The notes beneath the pieces were generated by a model. That model was not told where the DNA came from. It saw only the letters and a list, made by a program, of their open reading frames with translations, and ran no database searches. A DNA stretch of 64,000 nucleotides from Plutella xylostella (taxonomy: Eukaryota; Arthropoda; Insecta; Lepidoptera; Plutellidae): the NCBI RefSeq assembly GCF_932276165.1, contig NC_064004.1:5652001-5716000 (forward strand). The letters run 5' to 3'. Shown here piece by piece: positions 35,341 through 48,452 of the stretch. Numbering within the stretch: position 1 is the stretch's first letter; every line of letters starts with the position of its first letter. A program made the position numbers and the translations under genes.

Positions 35341-35715
35341 TTAAGCCTTCTTCTCGGTCTTCTTGGGCAGAAGCACGGCCTGGATGTTAGGCAGCACACC
35401 ACCCTGGGCGATGGTCACGCCGGAGAGCAGCTTGTTCAGCTCCTCGTCGTTGCGGATGGCCAGCTGCAAGTGTCTCGGGATGATTCTGGTCTTCTTGTTG
35501 TCACGGGCGGCGTTACCGGCCAACTCGAGAACTTCAGCGGCCAGGTACTCCATGACGGCCGCCAGGTAAACGGGCGCACCGGCACCGACACGCTCGGCGT
35601 AGTTACCCTTGCGCAGCAGCCTGTGGATACGACCGACGGGGAACTGGAGTCCAGCACGGTTTGAACGGGACTTTGCCTTTCCCTTAACCTTGCCTCCCTT
35701 GCCGCGGCCAGACAT
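35341..35715 (-). CDS. H2A: Histone H2A (U4)
   Basis: Same 124-aa protein; TATA box at 35826-35836 and stem-loop intact. Confidence 0.98.
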   Translation of the reverse strand: MSGRGKGGKVKGKAKSRSNRAGLQFPVGRIHRLLRKGNYAERVGAGAPVYLAAVMEYLAAEVLELAGNAARDNKKTRIIPRHLQLAIRNDEELNKLLSGVTIAQGGVLPNIQAVLLPKKTEKKA

Positions 35716-35825
35716 GGTTGTTGGTTTGTTTCTTGATAGAGCGAGACAGAAGATGGAGCGCGCGCCGACGTGTGCAGCGAGCGAATTCACGAGTTGAAAT
35801 GTATCTTACTCAACCGGCGACCCTC

Positions 35826-35836
35826 TATATATATAT
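35826..35836 (-). promoter_or_regulatory. H2A TATA box (U4)
   Basis: TATATATATAT, 111 bp upstream of the start codon. Confidence 0.75.
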
Positions 35837-36603
35837 CAACGGGTGGTGTCGTGTACGGTGATACAAGCGTCGAGTAGTCACAAATCGCTCGTGTACTAAC
35901 TTTTGTTAGCTTGTGTGCTTTTTTTTTTTTTAATTTTATATGTCTACTATTACTTATAATGGGTACTAACAAGGTTATTTTGATATTAAGTACGATATAT
36001 ACAATACTGAATATAAAATAACAATTCGACATATTCTGTATCTCAGGTGTATTGTATGGTAGGTACTTATACGGTATAGGTACTTACTTACCTTACATGT
36101 ACCTAATTTGTATTTTACATACTATACATGAAACGCTCCGCTCCGCTCCGCTGCGCTCCGCTTTAGTTTTTAACGAACATGTGCACCTAACCGCTCCTCC
36201 TCGCTTTGCTCGTCGTCGCACCTACCTCTAGGTTTCGATCCCAGGGATTTTTAAGTTATTTTCATTTTCAATATACCTACGTAGGTAGGTACCTAATAGT
36301 GTTCCGTCGCTAGAGGGAATTTTAGTTACTTAGGTATGTATGTGCGTATAATATTTTTGTAAGCATGATGTATGTCACCTTACATATTATTTGTATTTAG
36401 GTACTTATATGAAACGCTCCGCTCCGATTTTTAATTCGTTTTCAATAGTATAGAGTAGTCAGGCAGGTGAGGCCTATGTACTTACAACATTAGTTTCATA
36501 CAAGTAGGTAGGTACTTATCCTAATTTAATATATTTTGTACCTAGTACCTACCTGCGTCGTGGCGTAGGTAAGTACACAATCGTCGTAGTAAAGTACAAT
36601 AGA

Positions 36604-36649
36604 GAACAATTTGGTTTTCTCGAATTGTTTGTTAGCCCTGAAAAGGGCT
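36604..36649 (-). promoter_or_regulatory. H1 3' processing signal (U4)
   Basis: Variant stem-loop 36634-36649; TGTTC at 36604-36608. Confidence 0.88.
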
Positions 36650-36891
36650 TTTTGTTGTGCGGTATTAGCGCACTCACCGACCGTGGCTCGTGTGTTCGTC
36701 GTCCGAGTGTAGTCAGTCGCCCATTGTGTGCGTGTGCGTGCGTATCGAGTAGATGATACAACAGCGCAACAACAACACCACCAACGGTGCCGACGACATA
36801 CGGTGCGAACACGATGGCGCACGTTCGATGGCTTCGTGTAGTCACTGCGGCGGCGGCGGCGGCAAGCAACACAACAAAAACCGTCGTCGGC

Positions 36892-37584
36892 TTACTTCTT
36901 GCCGGCGGCGGAGGACTTCTTAGCTGCGGGCTTCGCCTTGGGAGCGGCAGCCTTCTTCGGTTTGGGCGCCTTCGGCTTCTTAGTCGGCGGCTTGGCGGTC
37001 TTCTTTGCCTTGGGTGCGGCGCTTTTAGCCTTTGAGGGTGTGGCGATTTTCGCCTTCGCGGCGGGCTTCTTTTTAGCGGCGGCGGCTTTCTTGTCCTTTG
37101 TGGCAGCCGCAGACTTGGGCTTAGACGGTGAAGCGGAGGCGGACTTCTTCTTGGCGGCGGCGGAGGACGCAGCGACGGCCTTCTTGGCGGGCTTCTTAGC
37201 GGCGGCAGCCTTCTTGGCCGGTTTGGCGGCGCCTGCTGGCTTCTTGGCTGCGGAAGTTTTCGACTCGAGCTTGAACGAACCGGACGCACCCTTGCCCTTG
37301 GTCTGGATCAGCGCGCCGGACTCGACGGCGCTCTTCAGGTACTTTCTGATGAAAGGCGCGAGCTTTTCAGCGTCGACCTTGTAAGACGCGGCGATGTACT
37401 TCTTAATCGCCTGCAGAGACGAGCCGCTGCGCTCCTTCAGGTCCTTGATGGCCTTGTTGACCATCTCGGAGGTCTTCGGGTGCGTGGGCTTCGCTTTCGG
37501 CTTCTTGGCTGCTGCGGATGCCTTCGGCTTCTTCGCGGGGGTGGTGGGCGCGGGCGCGTCGGATGCAACAGCGGTGTCAGCCAT
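36892..37584 (-). CDS. H1: Linker histone H1 (U4)
   Basis: Same 230-aa protein, haplotype T-A-C-C. The inverted retrotransposon begins about 0.9 kb upstream of the start codon, beyond the GC-rich island at 37852-38258, so proximal control DNA is preserved. Confidence 0.97.
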   Translation of the reverse strand: MADTAVASDAPAPTTPAKKPKASAAAKKPKAKPTHPKTSEMVNKAIKDLKERSGSSLQAIKKYIAASYKVDAEKLAPFIRKYLKSAVESGALIQTKGKGASGSFKLESKTSAAKKPAGAAKPAKKAAAAKKPAKKAVAASSAAAKKKSASASPSKPKSAAATKDKKAAAAKKKPAAKAKIATPSKAKSAAPKAKKTAKPPTKKPKAPKPKKAAAPKAKPAAKKSSAAGKK

Positions 37585-37820
37585 TTCGATTGAGTTGATT
37601 GAGGTTGAGGTAACACGTAAGTAACAAGTAAGGAGTGTAGTTCGTAAAACGACCGTACGATGTCGCCACTAGCAAAATTTCGAGACACGTATTTCGAGCA
37701 TTGCCGCACAGACAGACCGCGTGCCTCGAGACGTTTTCCGAGTTGATGTGTTCCAAGTTTTCACTAACCATGGTCGAATGATGATGATTTTTTTAAATAA
37801 AAAACAATGTCAGTGTACTG

Positions 37821-37828
37821 TTTTTATA
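37821..37828 (-). promoter_or_regulatory. Possible H1 TATA box (U4)
   Basis: TATAAAAA on the minus strand, 237 bp upstream of the start codon. Confidence 0.4.
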
Positions 37829-38484
37829 CGATATATGTGTAGTGTATACGTTTGTCGGGCGGGCGGGCTAATGGTTGGACGCTTGCGTACGGCGGGTTGG
37901 CGCGTGCGGCGCGTTAAATGTGGAGACGGCGTTGAGGAGCTCGTACGTGGTCTGATTTGTGGGCGTTTATCTCGGCGTGTGTCGACGGTGGCGGTGAGGC
38001 GGACGTCCACGGTGAAGGCGAAGAGAAGGCGCTCCCGGCGGGTGGCGGCTGCGGGCGCGGCAAGCGGGTGCGGATGGACTTTTGACGTGTCGAAGATGAA
38101 CGGTCGTAGGACACACCGGTGTCTCGGCGGCATCACATGAAGGCAGTCATCAGCCGGTGCTGTGAGATGGCTGGCTGGTGACTGGTGGCCGATGGTCGTG
38201 CAGTGTGCACGTGCAGATGATGGTCAAACGCATCATCGCACTCACTTGTGCGTACCTAAGTAAAGGACTTACAGACAGACAGACAGACACACACAAGTAG
38301 GTAGAGAGAACGAGAGCGAGTAGGTAGGTGTACTACTTGACTGCATAGGTCATTTGGTACCGTAAGTATGATAGATTATGACCTAGGTACATACATAATA
38401 TGCGCCTAAATACTAAATACATAGGTACACAAGAGTATTCGGTAGGTAGGTACTTACTTAAGTATATAAAACTGCAAACGCAGA

Positions 38485-38498
38485 ATACGAACACCGTG
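38485..38498. repeat. Target site duplication of inverted retrotransposon, left copy
   Basis: ATACGAACACCGTG preceded by A; repeated at about 41023-41037. Other repeats have it once. The exact left limit is ambiguous because the element's poly(A) tail adjoins an A-starting target. Confidence 0.9.
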
Positions 38499-41022
38499 CA
38501 CTTTTAAAGAACATTTCTCTTTCTTTAAATAAGCTAGAGGTAATACACGAGCTTGACTCCGATCACAGACCGGTCATACTGGGTCTCGGAGATGCCAACT
38601 CCCTCTTCTCTCCTACCAAAACCATAACTAACTGGGATAGGCTTAGTCAGCGTTTAGGTTCGGCTAGTCCTTCTGACATAGCAAACTTACCTTCTCAAAT
38701 TAACTCCACAGTAGAGATAGATACGGCGATCAATGCCTTGAGCGGTCACCTTCAAACAGTCATCACTGACTGCACCAGGCGGGTTCCTGCGATGACCCCT
38801 CATCGTTGGAGGTTGCCTGATGATATGAAGGCCCTGCTCAGGGCAAAGCACGCCGCCACTAGGGCACACGACCTCTTTCCAAGTAGGGAAAACAAGGATA
38901 GGCTCCGCTCTCTGCATCTCAAATGCAAATCTAGGATGAAGGCTCTACGTTCAGAGCGGTGGGATAGCCTGCTGGATGATATTAGGCCAACCCACACTGC
39001 TTTTTGGCGTCTTACACGCGCGCTTAAATCGGATACCGTAGTAGACATGCCCCCCCTGTCGAAACCTGATAACTCCCTCGCCTTCGACGACGATGAAAAG
39101 GCTGAATGTCTCGCCCTAAGTCTGGAGGCGCAATGCTCTCCTTCGGAAGAGCATCCCGATAGCACATTCATCCAAGTCGTAGACGAGGAAGTAGGACGTA
39201 GGGTTAGCTTACCTCCAGTAGATTCTCTCGACCTCGTGACGGTATCCGAAGTTAAGTTAGTCATAAAGGACCTTCATTGCAAGAAGGCTCCTGGCTCTGA
39301 TGGCGTCTCCAACAGAGTCCTTAAGAACCTCTCAGCCTCGCTTATCCTCTTACTAGTAACCATATTTAATTCAGCTATGGCGAACTGCTATTTTCCAGAC
39401 CTGTGGAAAATAGCAGACGTCATAGGAATACATAAAACTGGCAAAGCTAGAAATTTACCTTCTAGTTACCGCCCCATCAGTCTTTTAATTTCCCTAGGTA
39501 AGGTCTATGAGCGGCTGCTATCCGACAGGCTCAAAAAGATAGCATACGCTCAGGGACTCATCCCTAACGAACAATTTGGTTTTAGGGCCCAGCACTCTTG
39601 CGTCAACCAGGTTCATCGTATCACGGAATACATCTTAGATGGTTTCCATAGGAAGAGGCCGAAAGGCACTGCAGCTCTCTTCTTCGACATAGCGAAGGCT
39701 TTCGACAAGGTGTGGCACAACGGCCTCATCTTTAAGCTCTTCACGTTAGGCATCCCGGATCGGTTAGTGCTTATTCTCCACAGTTTCTTGCTCCACAGGT
39801 ACTTCCAGTTTCGCGTCGAGGGTTCCAGATCATCTCTTCATCCGATTCGTGCAGGTGTCCCGCAAGGGTCAGTTCTAGCTCCTCTTCTTTTCTCCTTATA
39901 CACAAGTGACATCCCCAGACATACGCATGTGTCGCTAGCATTATATGCTGACGACACAGCGATCTACTTAAGGGATAGGTTTAAAGGCAAAGTCCAGCAC
40001 GGGCATCTCCAAAGCGCAACCAACGCCCTCGGCGAATGGTTTCGCAAATGGAGAATGGAGGTGAACCCGGAGAAAAGTACCGCAGTGTACTTTTCACGGG
40101 CTCTCCGCCGGCCCAACACTGCTCCTCAACCCAACATCACTCTGTTCGGCAAGCCTATCCCTTGGTCCGACCATGTCAAATATCTGGGTGTCACTTTCGA
40201 CAGCAGACTGTCTTTTGCTAGTCATATACGTAGGGTTAGGAATAGAGCTTCTCTCTATTTAGGAAGACTAACTCCTCTGTTTCGAAGCAAAAAGCTCTCA
40301 CTACGCAGCAAAGTGAGACTCTATCTAACTTGCATAAGACCCGTCATGACCTACGCTAGCGTAGTGTTTGCTCATGCTTCGAACAGATATATAAATTCTT
40401 TACAAGCAATCCAAAATAGATTTCTGCGCAGGGCGACAGGCGCGCCTTGGTACGTCCGCAATTTCAACTTGCACAAAGATTTGCAAATCCCTACTATCCG
40501 ACAGTATCTCAAAGTCTCCTCAAACCGCTACTTCGACCAAGCGGTTAATCACACGAACCCACTAATTAGCAAACCGGCTAACTATCACGTTTTCCCTGAG
40601 TTCAAACAGAGGCGACGTCGTCCGAGACACGTTCTCTGTGACCCGGACGATGAGATCACTGTCCGTATTAGGGAGTTGCAAACCTTTGACTCCCCGACCC
40701 CTGCCTCGGCAACTGTCCCACTTAACTTTTACACACCCCGCCCCAGACCCGGGGGAGGGACTCACACTCGGACTCGGCCTTTTGCCGGTCCGAATCGTAG
40801 GGCTAGGATCCTTCTCCACCAAAACAGGTACTATACCCGCGTCAGGTACATTCCTGGCCGGTTCTCACCACCTCCATCTGGTGACGGGTCACTTAGGTAG
40901 GTCTCTCTTTTTAACTGGGTGAAGGCGCCTATCGGCGCCTCCCCCACAGTTAGGGTAAAACTGAATAAGTCCCTTATGGCCGACTTCAGTAAATAGGTTT
41001 CATTTAGAAAAAAAAAAAAAAA
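38499..41022 (+). mobile_element. Jockey-type non-LTR retrotransposon, inverted and more truncated (U4)
   Basis: About 2.52 kb, on the plus strand, ending in roughly 15 A. It matches the 3' part of the element at 9828-12743 (its 5' end corresponds to about 12357 there), and its 720-aa reverse-transcriptase frame is identical to that copy. It has its own target duplication and truncation point, so it is a separate insertion from the same recent source. The 3' hairpin lies at 40913-40951. Confidence 0.95.
38501..40900 (+). CDS. Jockey ORF2 fragment: reverse transcriptase, inverted copy
   Basis: Open for 799 codons from the truncation point. It keeps only the end of the endonuclease (SDHRPVIL) and all of the reverse transcriptase: FFDIAKAFDKVWH, GVPQGSVLAPLLF, YADD. 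No ATG stands near its 5' end and no promoter is apparent. A fragment without the endonuclease cannot retrotranspose by itself. Confidence 0.88.
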   Translation, partial: LLKNISLSLNKLEVIHELDSDHRPVILGLGDANSLFSPTKTITNWDRLSQRLGSASPSDIANLPSQINSTVEIDTAINALSGHLQTVITDCTRRVPAMTPHRWRLPDDMKALLRAKHAATRAHDLFPSRENKDRLRSLHLKCKSRMKALRSERWDSLLDDIRPTHTAFWRLTRALKSDTVVDMPPLSKPDNSLAFDDDEKAECLALSLEAQCSPSEEHPDSTFIQVVDEEVGRRVSLPPVDSLDLVTVSEVKLVIKDLHCKKAPGSDGVSNRVLKNLSASLILLLVTIFNSAMANCYFPDLWKIADVIGIHKTGKARNLPSSYRPISLLISLGKVYERLLSDRLKKIAYAQGLIPNEQFGFRAQHSCVNQVHRITEYILDGFHRKRPKGTAALFFDIAKAFDKVWHNGLIFKLFTLGIPDRLVLILHSFLLHRYFQFRVEGSRSSLHPIRAGVPQGSVLAPLLFSLYTSDIPRHTHVSLALYADDTAIYLRDRFKGKVQHGHLQSATNALGEWFRKWRMEVNPEKSTAVYFSRALRRPNTAPQPNITLFGKPIPWSDHVKYLGVTFDSRLSFASHIRRVRNRASLYLGRLTPLFRSKKLSLRSKVRLYLTCIRPVMTYASVVFAHASNRYINSLQAIQNRFLRRATGAPWYVRNFNLHKDLQIPTIRQYLKVSSNRYFDQAVNHTNPLISKPANYHVFPEFKQRRRRPRHVLCDPDDEITVRIRELQTFDSPTPASATVPLNFYTPRPRPGGGTHTRTRPFAGPNRRARILLHQNRYYTRVRYIPGRFSPPPSGDGSLR

Positions 41023-41037
41023 AATACGAACACCGTG
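41023..41037. repeat. Target site duplication of inverted retrotransposon, right copy
   Basis: AATACGAACACCGTG, partner of 38485-38498; the H1-H4 spacer resumes after it. Confidence 0.9.
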
Positions 41038-41635
41038 TAAGTACGACTAACAATGTTCGTGTTCATTCACGAGTCGAGGTAAGTATTTATGTATGTCGTC
41101 CCATGTCAAGAAAAACATGAATACTTTAAAAAAAAAGGAAGTACAAATACATTAATGTGTGATAAAAAGTTTCATCTGTAAGTACCTACCTGCTTACTTA
41201 CTTAAAATTAATTAGGTAGTAGTAGGTTACTAAGCAGATGAACGTGGTAAAACGAACGTGTGGTTGCATTGCACCGTAAAGGTAAGTACCTATTATACCT
41301 ACCTACCACGTCTTTTGGGAGGTATTTAGGTAAACTAAAATATTATAAGTACTTATTAGTCGTCTCTTGAGGACTAATAGCGTAGGTACCTACTTAAGTA
41401 CCTACCCATAAATCTATATACATACATATATTCTTTTATAAGCTTCGCACGCTTTTTCTGACCAATATTTTTCATAGGTACCTATATAAGTAAGAATAAG
41501 TGGGTAGGTACTTTTGCTGCCAGTGTGTAAATGTAAATACGCAAGCATAATGTACCTAGGTGTATGATGATGCATATAAATAATAATATAATTATTGTCA
41601 GTATAGGTATTATGAATCGTTGTTGCCAGTTTTAA

Positions 41636-41681
41636 GAAACTATACGTAAAACAAGAACAATTTGCGGCCCTGAAAAGGGCC
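41636..41681 (-). promoter_or_regulatory. H4 3' processing signal (U4)
   Basis: Stem-loop 41666-41681; AGTTTC at 41636-41641. It lies 600 bp from the poly(A) end of the inverted retrotransposon. Confidence 0.9.
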
Positions 41682-41756
41682 TTTTTGTTGGTTACACGGT
41701 ATCCTCGTAGCCGTATCGGCTGCGGAACACGATGTGCGCGGTGCGGTGCGAGCGAC

Positions 41757-42098
<342 letters not shown>

Positions 42099-42158
42099 TC
42101 AAACTGCGTGCGCACGACGGAGCCGGAGCGTTGTCTAAAAATTCAGGCCCACCGCGCG

Positions 42159-42168
42159 ATATATATAT
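42159..42168 (-). promoter_or_regulatory. H4 TATA box (U4)
   Basis: ATATATATAT palindromic core, 91 bp upstream of the start codon. Confidence 0.75.
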
Positions 42169-43719
42169 CGTCGGCGGACGAGAAGCGGGAAAGCGAAGGG
42201 GCGCGGGGCCGCAGACAGAGACGAAGCGATGCGATGCGCGAGATAGAGCGGGTCAGAATGAGTATAGTGTCGTACACGATTTTGTACTCTTATTAATTTC
42301 AATATTAAGTTATTACCTATATTGTCTGAATATTTAAATATTTATGTTTATTATATATATAAATACATTATTACGACATCGAGACGAGACGAGATTTAGG
42401 TACTTACCTAGTTAGTTAAGTAAGTAAGTAAGTTTTATTCATGGTAAGGAGGTACCTAAGTATGTATGTAGGTACCTATTACAATTACAATTCTAGTAAG
42501 TAAATATGTACCTATGTATGTAAATGTATGTATGTACCTATGCAAAACAAATAAGTAAGTACCTACTTAAATACAATCATTCAACAAGCAGACACAAATT
42601 ACAGAAATTTATACTAACCTACCTAGGTAGGTAGGTACTTAAAACTTTTGCCACCATAACGTAGAGTATAATATATAGGTACTTACCTATTTACTTACGC
42701 AACATTTTATTTTTATACATATGTACCTACTTATGTATTACCTAAGTACTTATATTTTATTTTTTACTGACTTACTTCAGGGAGGGAGCACCAATCTTAA
42801 ACACACACACACTTGTTACCTAGGTTAGGTACCTATTTACCTACCACTAACTTTTTCTCATGAACAATGATTCACAATAATTTGAATTGTCAATATCAAA
42901 ATTTAAAATAAGTACCTACCTACCTACTTAGTAAAAATAAAATACTTCAGTTATTACTTAATAATACGTACCTACAACATTTTTAGTGATTTTTGAGTAA
43001 ATTAGATAGACCTAGTTGTATTATTAGTAGGTCTAGGTAGGTATTTACCTAGGTGCATACATTGTAATAAATACGCTTCCGCCGCCGCCATCTTGCGGCG
43101 CCATTGTCTGTTGCTAGCGAGTGTTGAAAAGAACAAAAATACGTAATTATTTAATTATCGTGAAATGTGAATTGTGTTTTGGTAGAAAGTAGTGAAAAAA
43201 ACTTAGTGGTGGGTGACTGTGACAAGTGTCTGTGTTTTACATTGGAGTAATTGTACCGCTCCTACAGGATTTGCCAACAACACGTTTGTAAGTAACATTA
43301 TTATAATTTAATATGTAAGTAAGTACTTAACTACCTACCTATCTATGTAGATTAGAATAGATGTGGTACCTACATAGTTTTTTGATTTTTAAATGTGAAA
43401 ACAGTGCTCAGTTAATCAAAATAAGTTTGTAATCTGCTTGAATCATGCATGTGGCGCCCTCCGTTGTTCACAAAAGAAACTATGTAGTACTTACTTAGTG
43501 ATTGGTTTTCTTGTTAGGCTATTATGTGTGTTATTTATTTATGTATAGGTAAACTGTACCTACTTATACGAAAGTAAGTACGTACCTACCTAGGTACTAG
43601 TACTGCATAAAAAAGGTGTAAGAAATGTATTTAGTTAATTACTTATGTAAGTACCTACTTAGATACGAAGATAAAAGTACTCAAGTAAGAGTAAGTAATC
43701 GTCTTCGTCTTAGTTTAAA

Positions 43720-43766
43720 GAAACAATGCGTATAATAATGAATGTTTTGTGGCCCTGAAAAGGGCC
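43720..43766 (-). promoter_or_regulatory. H3 3' processing signal (U4)
   Basis: Stem-loop 43751-43766; TGTTTC at 43720-43725. Confidence 0.9.
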
Positions 43767-43815
43767 GTTTTGTTACAGCGAACGAGGTGCGCGTAATGCA
43801 CGATGCAGCCACCGC

Positions 43816-44400
<585 letters not shown>

Positions 44401-45590
44401 CTAATAATTTATCCTTACGTTATTGAGTATGTAAGTACTTAGTAAGTATCTATTTCATCCTTCTCATGCATAAGTAGGTAAGTGTATAGGTACCTACTTA
44501 GGTATATAATTAAAAAAAAAAAAAATACCTAAGTATGTAAATAATATAAATAATAAGTACTTAATATATATAATGAACACCTTATTAAAAGCATATATCA
44601 CAAGAATACTTATACTTAAATGTTATTATGTAGGTAGGTACATAGTTAAGTATTTAGGTATGTTCTAAAATTTAATGTTTTCAACATAAGTAAGTAGGTA
44701 GGTACCTACCTAGTCACTCCCAACGACAAGACGTGAGTAAGTACTTACTTATGTTTAAATGGACTGTAAATAACACATCTAGGTAGGTAGGTAGGTAAGT
44801 AAGCAAGCAAGCAAGCAAGTATGTATGTACCTACCTAGTATAATCATAATGACTGGGAAACATACCTACTTATATAATAATTATAAGTACCTACTTATTT
44901 ATAGGTACGAAAACAATAATCCTAGTAAGTAAGTAAAGTACTTAATTACCTAAATAATAAGAGATTCCAGAACGCAAACTAGACGAATTCATTGTAAGTA
45001 AGAGTACTTACTTAAGTATTTAATTTTGTATAAGTACTTAGGTAGGTAAGTACTTACTTATATGTCAAACCAAATGTAAGTTGTCACATCAATAATAATA
45101 ATAATATAATGCCATGGTATTTTGCCGAAAATGTACTTATTTAAAAAGCCACAAGTATGTAGAGTAGAATAAACAACATTATCGATTATGTATGTAGGTA
45201 GGTACTTGCTTACTTAGATTAAGTAAGTATAATACAGTGCACTGAAATGAGTAGGCACGCATTCTTTCACATTTTAATTTTATTTAACTAAACGTCCGTT
45301 TTTGTTTCTTCCTTTCCAGGGTCACTCATACAAATCCATCCGTCGTCGTCGTGTGCAGTGAACACGTCGTCGCAGCTCCTCCGTCCGTGTATGTACCTAG
45401 TACCTACATAGATAAGTACTTACATTATGCCTAATATTTCACATTAATACGTTACCTAAGTGTAGCGAGTACCTACCACAGTGTGTGTAAACACAAGTAA
45501 GTAAGTGTAACCATCAATATACATATTATATATTGACATCATCTTATATTATGATATATAAGTAAGTAATCGTTTTTGTATGTAAGTATT

Positions 45591-45638
45591 GAAACAATCG
45601 TAAATCATCAGAAAATATTTGTGGCCCTGAAAAGGGCC
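45591..45638 (-). promoter_or_regulatory. H2B 3' processing signal (U4)
   Basis: Stem-loop 45623-45638; TGTTTC at 45591-45596. Confidence 0.9.
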
Positions 45639-45702
45639 GTTTGTTTCGGTGGTAGGCACAACATAGTGGCACCGTACACCGCTATGTTTGGGGGCACACA
45701 CC

Positions 45703-46077
45703 TCACTTGGACGAGGTGTACTTGGTGACCGCCTTGGTACCTTCACTGACGGCGTGCTTGGCGAGCTCACCGGGCAGCAGGAGCCTCACGGAGGTCTGCA
45801 CCTCCCTGGAGGTGATCGTCGAACGCTTGTTGTAGTGGGCGAGACGAGACGCTTCCGCGGCGATACGCTCGAAGATGTCGTTCACGAACGAGTTCATGAT
45901 TGACATGGCCTTCGAGGAGATACCGGTGTCGGGGTGGACCTGCTTCAACACCTTGTAGATGTAGATGGCGTAGCTCTCCTTCCTCTTGTGCTTCTTCTTT
46001 TTCTTGTCCGACTTGGAGATGTTCTTCTGGGCTTTGCCGGACTTCTTGGCGGCCTTGCCGCTAGTCTTGGGTGGCAT
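45703..46077 (-). CDS. H2B: Histone H2B, intact promoter (U4)
   Basis: Same 124-aa protein, with initiator, TATA-like and CCAAT boxes contiguous at 46138-46224. Expected to be functional. Confidence 0.98.
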   Translation of the reverse strand: MPPKTSGKAAKKSGKAQKNISKSDKKKKKHKRKESYAIYIYKVLKQVHPDTGISSKAMSIMNSFVNDIFERIAAEASRLAHYNKRSTITSREVQTSVRLLLPGELAKHAVSEGTKAVTKYTSSK

Positions 46078-46137
46078 GGTGGCTTCAAACTGGATTCAAA
46101 ACCGGAGATGCGAACGTTGCGAGTGTTTAGCTCGTAA

Positions 46138-46224
46138 TACCTGAAACCGGGCCGACGGTCGGATTTTATTACGAGCGCGCGGCGAGGGGCGCTCGTTATG
46201 AGTCAGACGCGTCATTCGACCAAT
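46138..46224 (-). promoter_or_regulatory. H2B promoter, intact (U4)
   Basis: Empty target site/initiator 46138-46148, TATA-like 46164-46169, CCAAT on the plus strand 46220-46224. Confidence 0.7.
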
Positions 46225-47065
46225 CGCGTTGCGGCATTCTGTATACAGCGAGCGACGCGGCGGCGGCGGCGGCGGCGGCGGTGACGGCAGAATCGATGCA
46301 CGCGTTCATTTTCGTTATAATATTTTTACGTTTATGGTATAATTCCCCAGATGAAAATAGCAGTAATATACTTACTTATTACTTAATTATTAAGTATAAC
46401 AACCGATACGATGTTAATCTATACTTATTACATATATTAGGTATGTACTTAATAGATATATTAGGTATTATTATTATGTTTAATGATGAACGCAATTACT
46501 TACCATAAAATTAAAAAAAAAAACTCTCCTACTTATTTTTAGTCTCCTGGTAGGTATATAAGTAGGTACTTAAGTATATTATTTTTACAATTATGATTTA
46601 AGTAAGTAAACTGTACCTAAGTAATATAATATATTTTTATGACTTTGAAAATCGCGCTACATAACTTAAACTACCCATCTATAACATTGAAACATGAATA
46701 CTTAGTTCATAAATCATTATTTTACCAGGATACCATACATAAGTAGGTATGTAGGAGGTTAGATCTACTACTAACAGTATTAAAATAATATATGCAAGTA
46801 AGTACTTAAGTTAGTATCTAATTAGGTAGGTACTTAGTAATGAAATTATTTCTTATTACATCATATAATCGTAGTAACACGAATAAGTTACGTGTAAGCT
46901 TACTTACTCATTTTCATTTAAGTAATTATCGTAAGTTCATTAGACATTCAGGTACCTAGGTAGTAGTATATTATTGAATTGTCTGTCTAGCTAGCTAGCT
47001 AGCTAAATATAAATGCCTACATAGTCCTAATATAATGTTATGTATCGTTCGTGTAAAGTCTTGTT

Positions 47066-47114
47066 GAAACAGTGTTTAATAATCATGAATAATATTGTGG
47101 CCCTGAAAAGGGCC
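47066..47114 (-). promoter_or_regulatory. H2A 3' processing signal (U5)
   Basis: Stem-loop 47099-47114; TGTTTC at 47066-47071. Confidence 0.9.
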
Positions 47115-47189
47115 GTTTTGCCGCTGACGTGTGCATGTGAAAGCTCACGAGCAGCGGAGTGTGGCGTGTCCGATGAACGACGACTCGAT

Positions 47190-47564
47190 TTAAGCCTTCT
47201 TCTCGGTCTTCTTGGGCAGAAGCACGGCCTGGATGTTAGGCAGCACACCACCCTGGGCGATGGTCACGCCGGAGAGCAGCTTGTTCAGCTCCTCGTCGTT
47301 GCGGATGGCCAGCTGCAAGTGTCTCGGGATGATTCTGGTCTTCTTGTTGTCACGGGCGGCGTTACCGGCCAACTCGAGAACTTCAGCGGCCAGGTACTCC
47401 ATGACGGCCGCCAGGTAAACGGGCGCACCGGCACCGACACGCTCGGCGTAGTTACCCTTGCGCAGCAGCCTGTGGATACGACCGACGGGGAACTGGAGTC
47501 CAGCACGGTTTGAACGGGACTTTGCCTTTCCCTTAACCTTGCCTCCCTTGCCGCGGCCAGACAT
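47190..47564 (-). CDS. H2A: Histone H2A (U5)
   Basis: Same 124-aa protein; TATA box at 47675-47685 and stem-loop intact. Confidence 0.98.
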   Translation of the reverse strand: MSGRGKGGKVKGKAKSRSNRAGLQFPVGRIHRLLRKGNYAERVGAGAPVYLAAVMEYLAAEVLELAGNAARDNKKTRIIPRHLQLAIRNDEELNKLLSGVTIAQGGVLPNIQAVLLPKKTEKKA

Positions 47565-47674
47565 GGTTGTTGGTTTGTTTCTTGATAGAGCGAGACAGAA
47601 GATGGAGCGCGCGCCGACGTGTGCAGCGAGCGAATTCACGAGTTGAAATGTATCTTACTCAACCGGCGACCCTC

Positions 47675-47685
47675 TATATATATAT
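47675..47685 (-). promoter_or_regulatory. H2A TATA box (U5)
   Basis: TATATATATAT, 111 bp upstream of the start codon. Confidence 0.75.
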
Positions 47686-48452
47686 CAACGGGTGGTGTCG
47701 TGTACGGTGATACAAGCGTCGAGTAGTCACAAATCGCTCGTGTACTAACTTTTGTTAGCTTGTGTGCTTTTTTTTTTTTTAATTTTATATGTCTACTATT
47801 ACTTATAATGGGTACTAACAAGGTTATTTTGATATTAAGTACGATATATACAATACTGAATATAAAATAACAATTCGACATATTCTGTATCTCAGGTGTA
47901 TTGTATGGTAGGTACTTATACGGTATAGGTACTTACTTACCTTACATGTACCTAATTTGTATTTTACATACTATACATGAAACGCTCCGCTCCGCTCCGC
48001 TGCGCTCCGCTTTAGTTTTTAACGAACATGTGCACCTAACCGCTCCTCCTCGCTTTGCTCGTCGTCGCACCTACCTCTAGGTTTCGATCCCAGGGATTTT
48101 TAAGTTATTTTCATTTTCAATATACCTACGTAGGTAGGTACCTAATAGTGTTCCGTCGCTAGAGGGAATTTTAGTTACTTAGGTATGTATGTGCGTATAA
48201 TATTTTTGTAAGCATGATGTATGTCACCTTACATATTATTTGTATTTAGGTACTTATATGAAACGCTCCGCTCCGATTTTTAATTCGTTTTCAATAGTAT
48301 AGAGTAGTCAGGCAGGTGAGGCCTATGTACTTACAACATTAGTTTCATACAAGTAGGTAGGTACTTATCCTAATTTAATATATTTTGTACCTAGTACCTA
48401 CCTGCGTCGTGGCGTAGGTAAGTACACAATCGTCGTAGTAAAGTACAATAGA

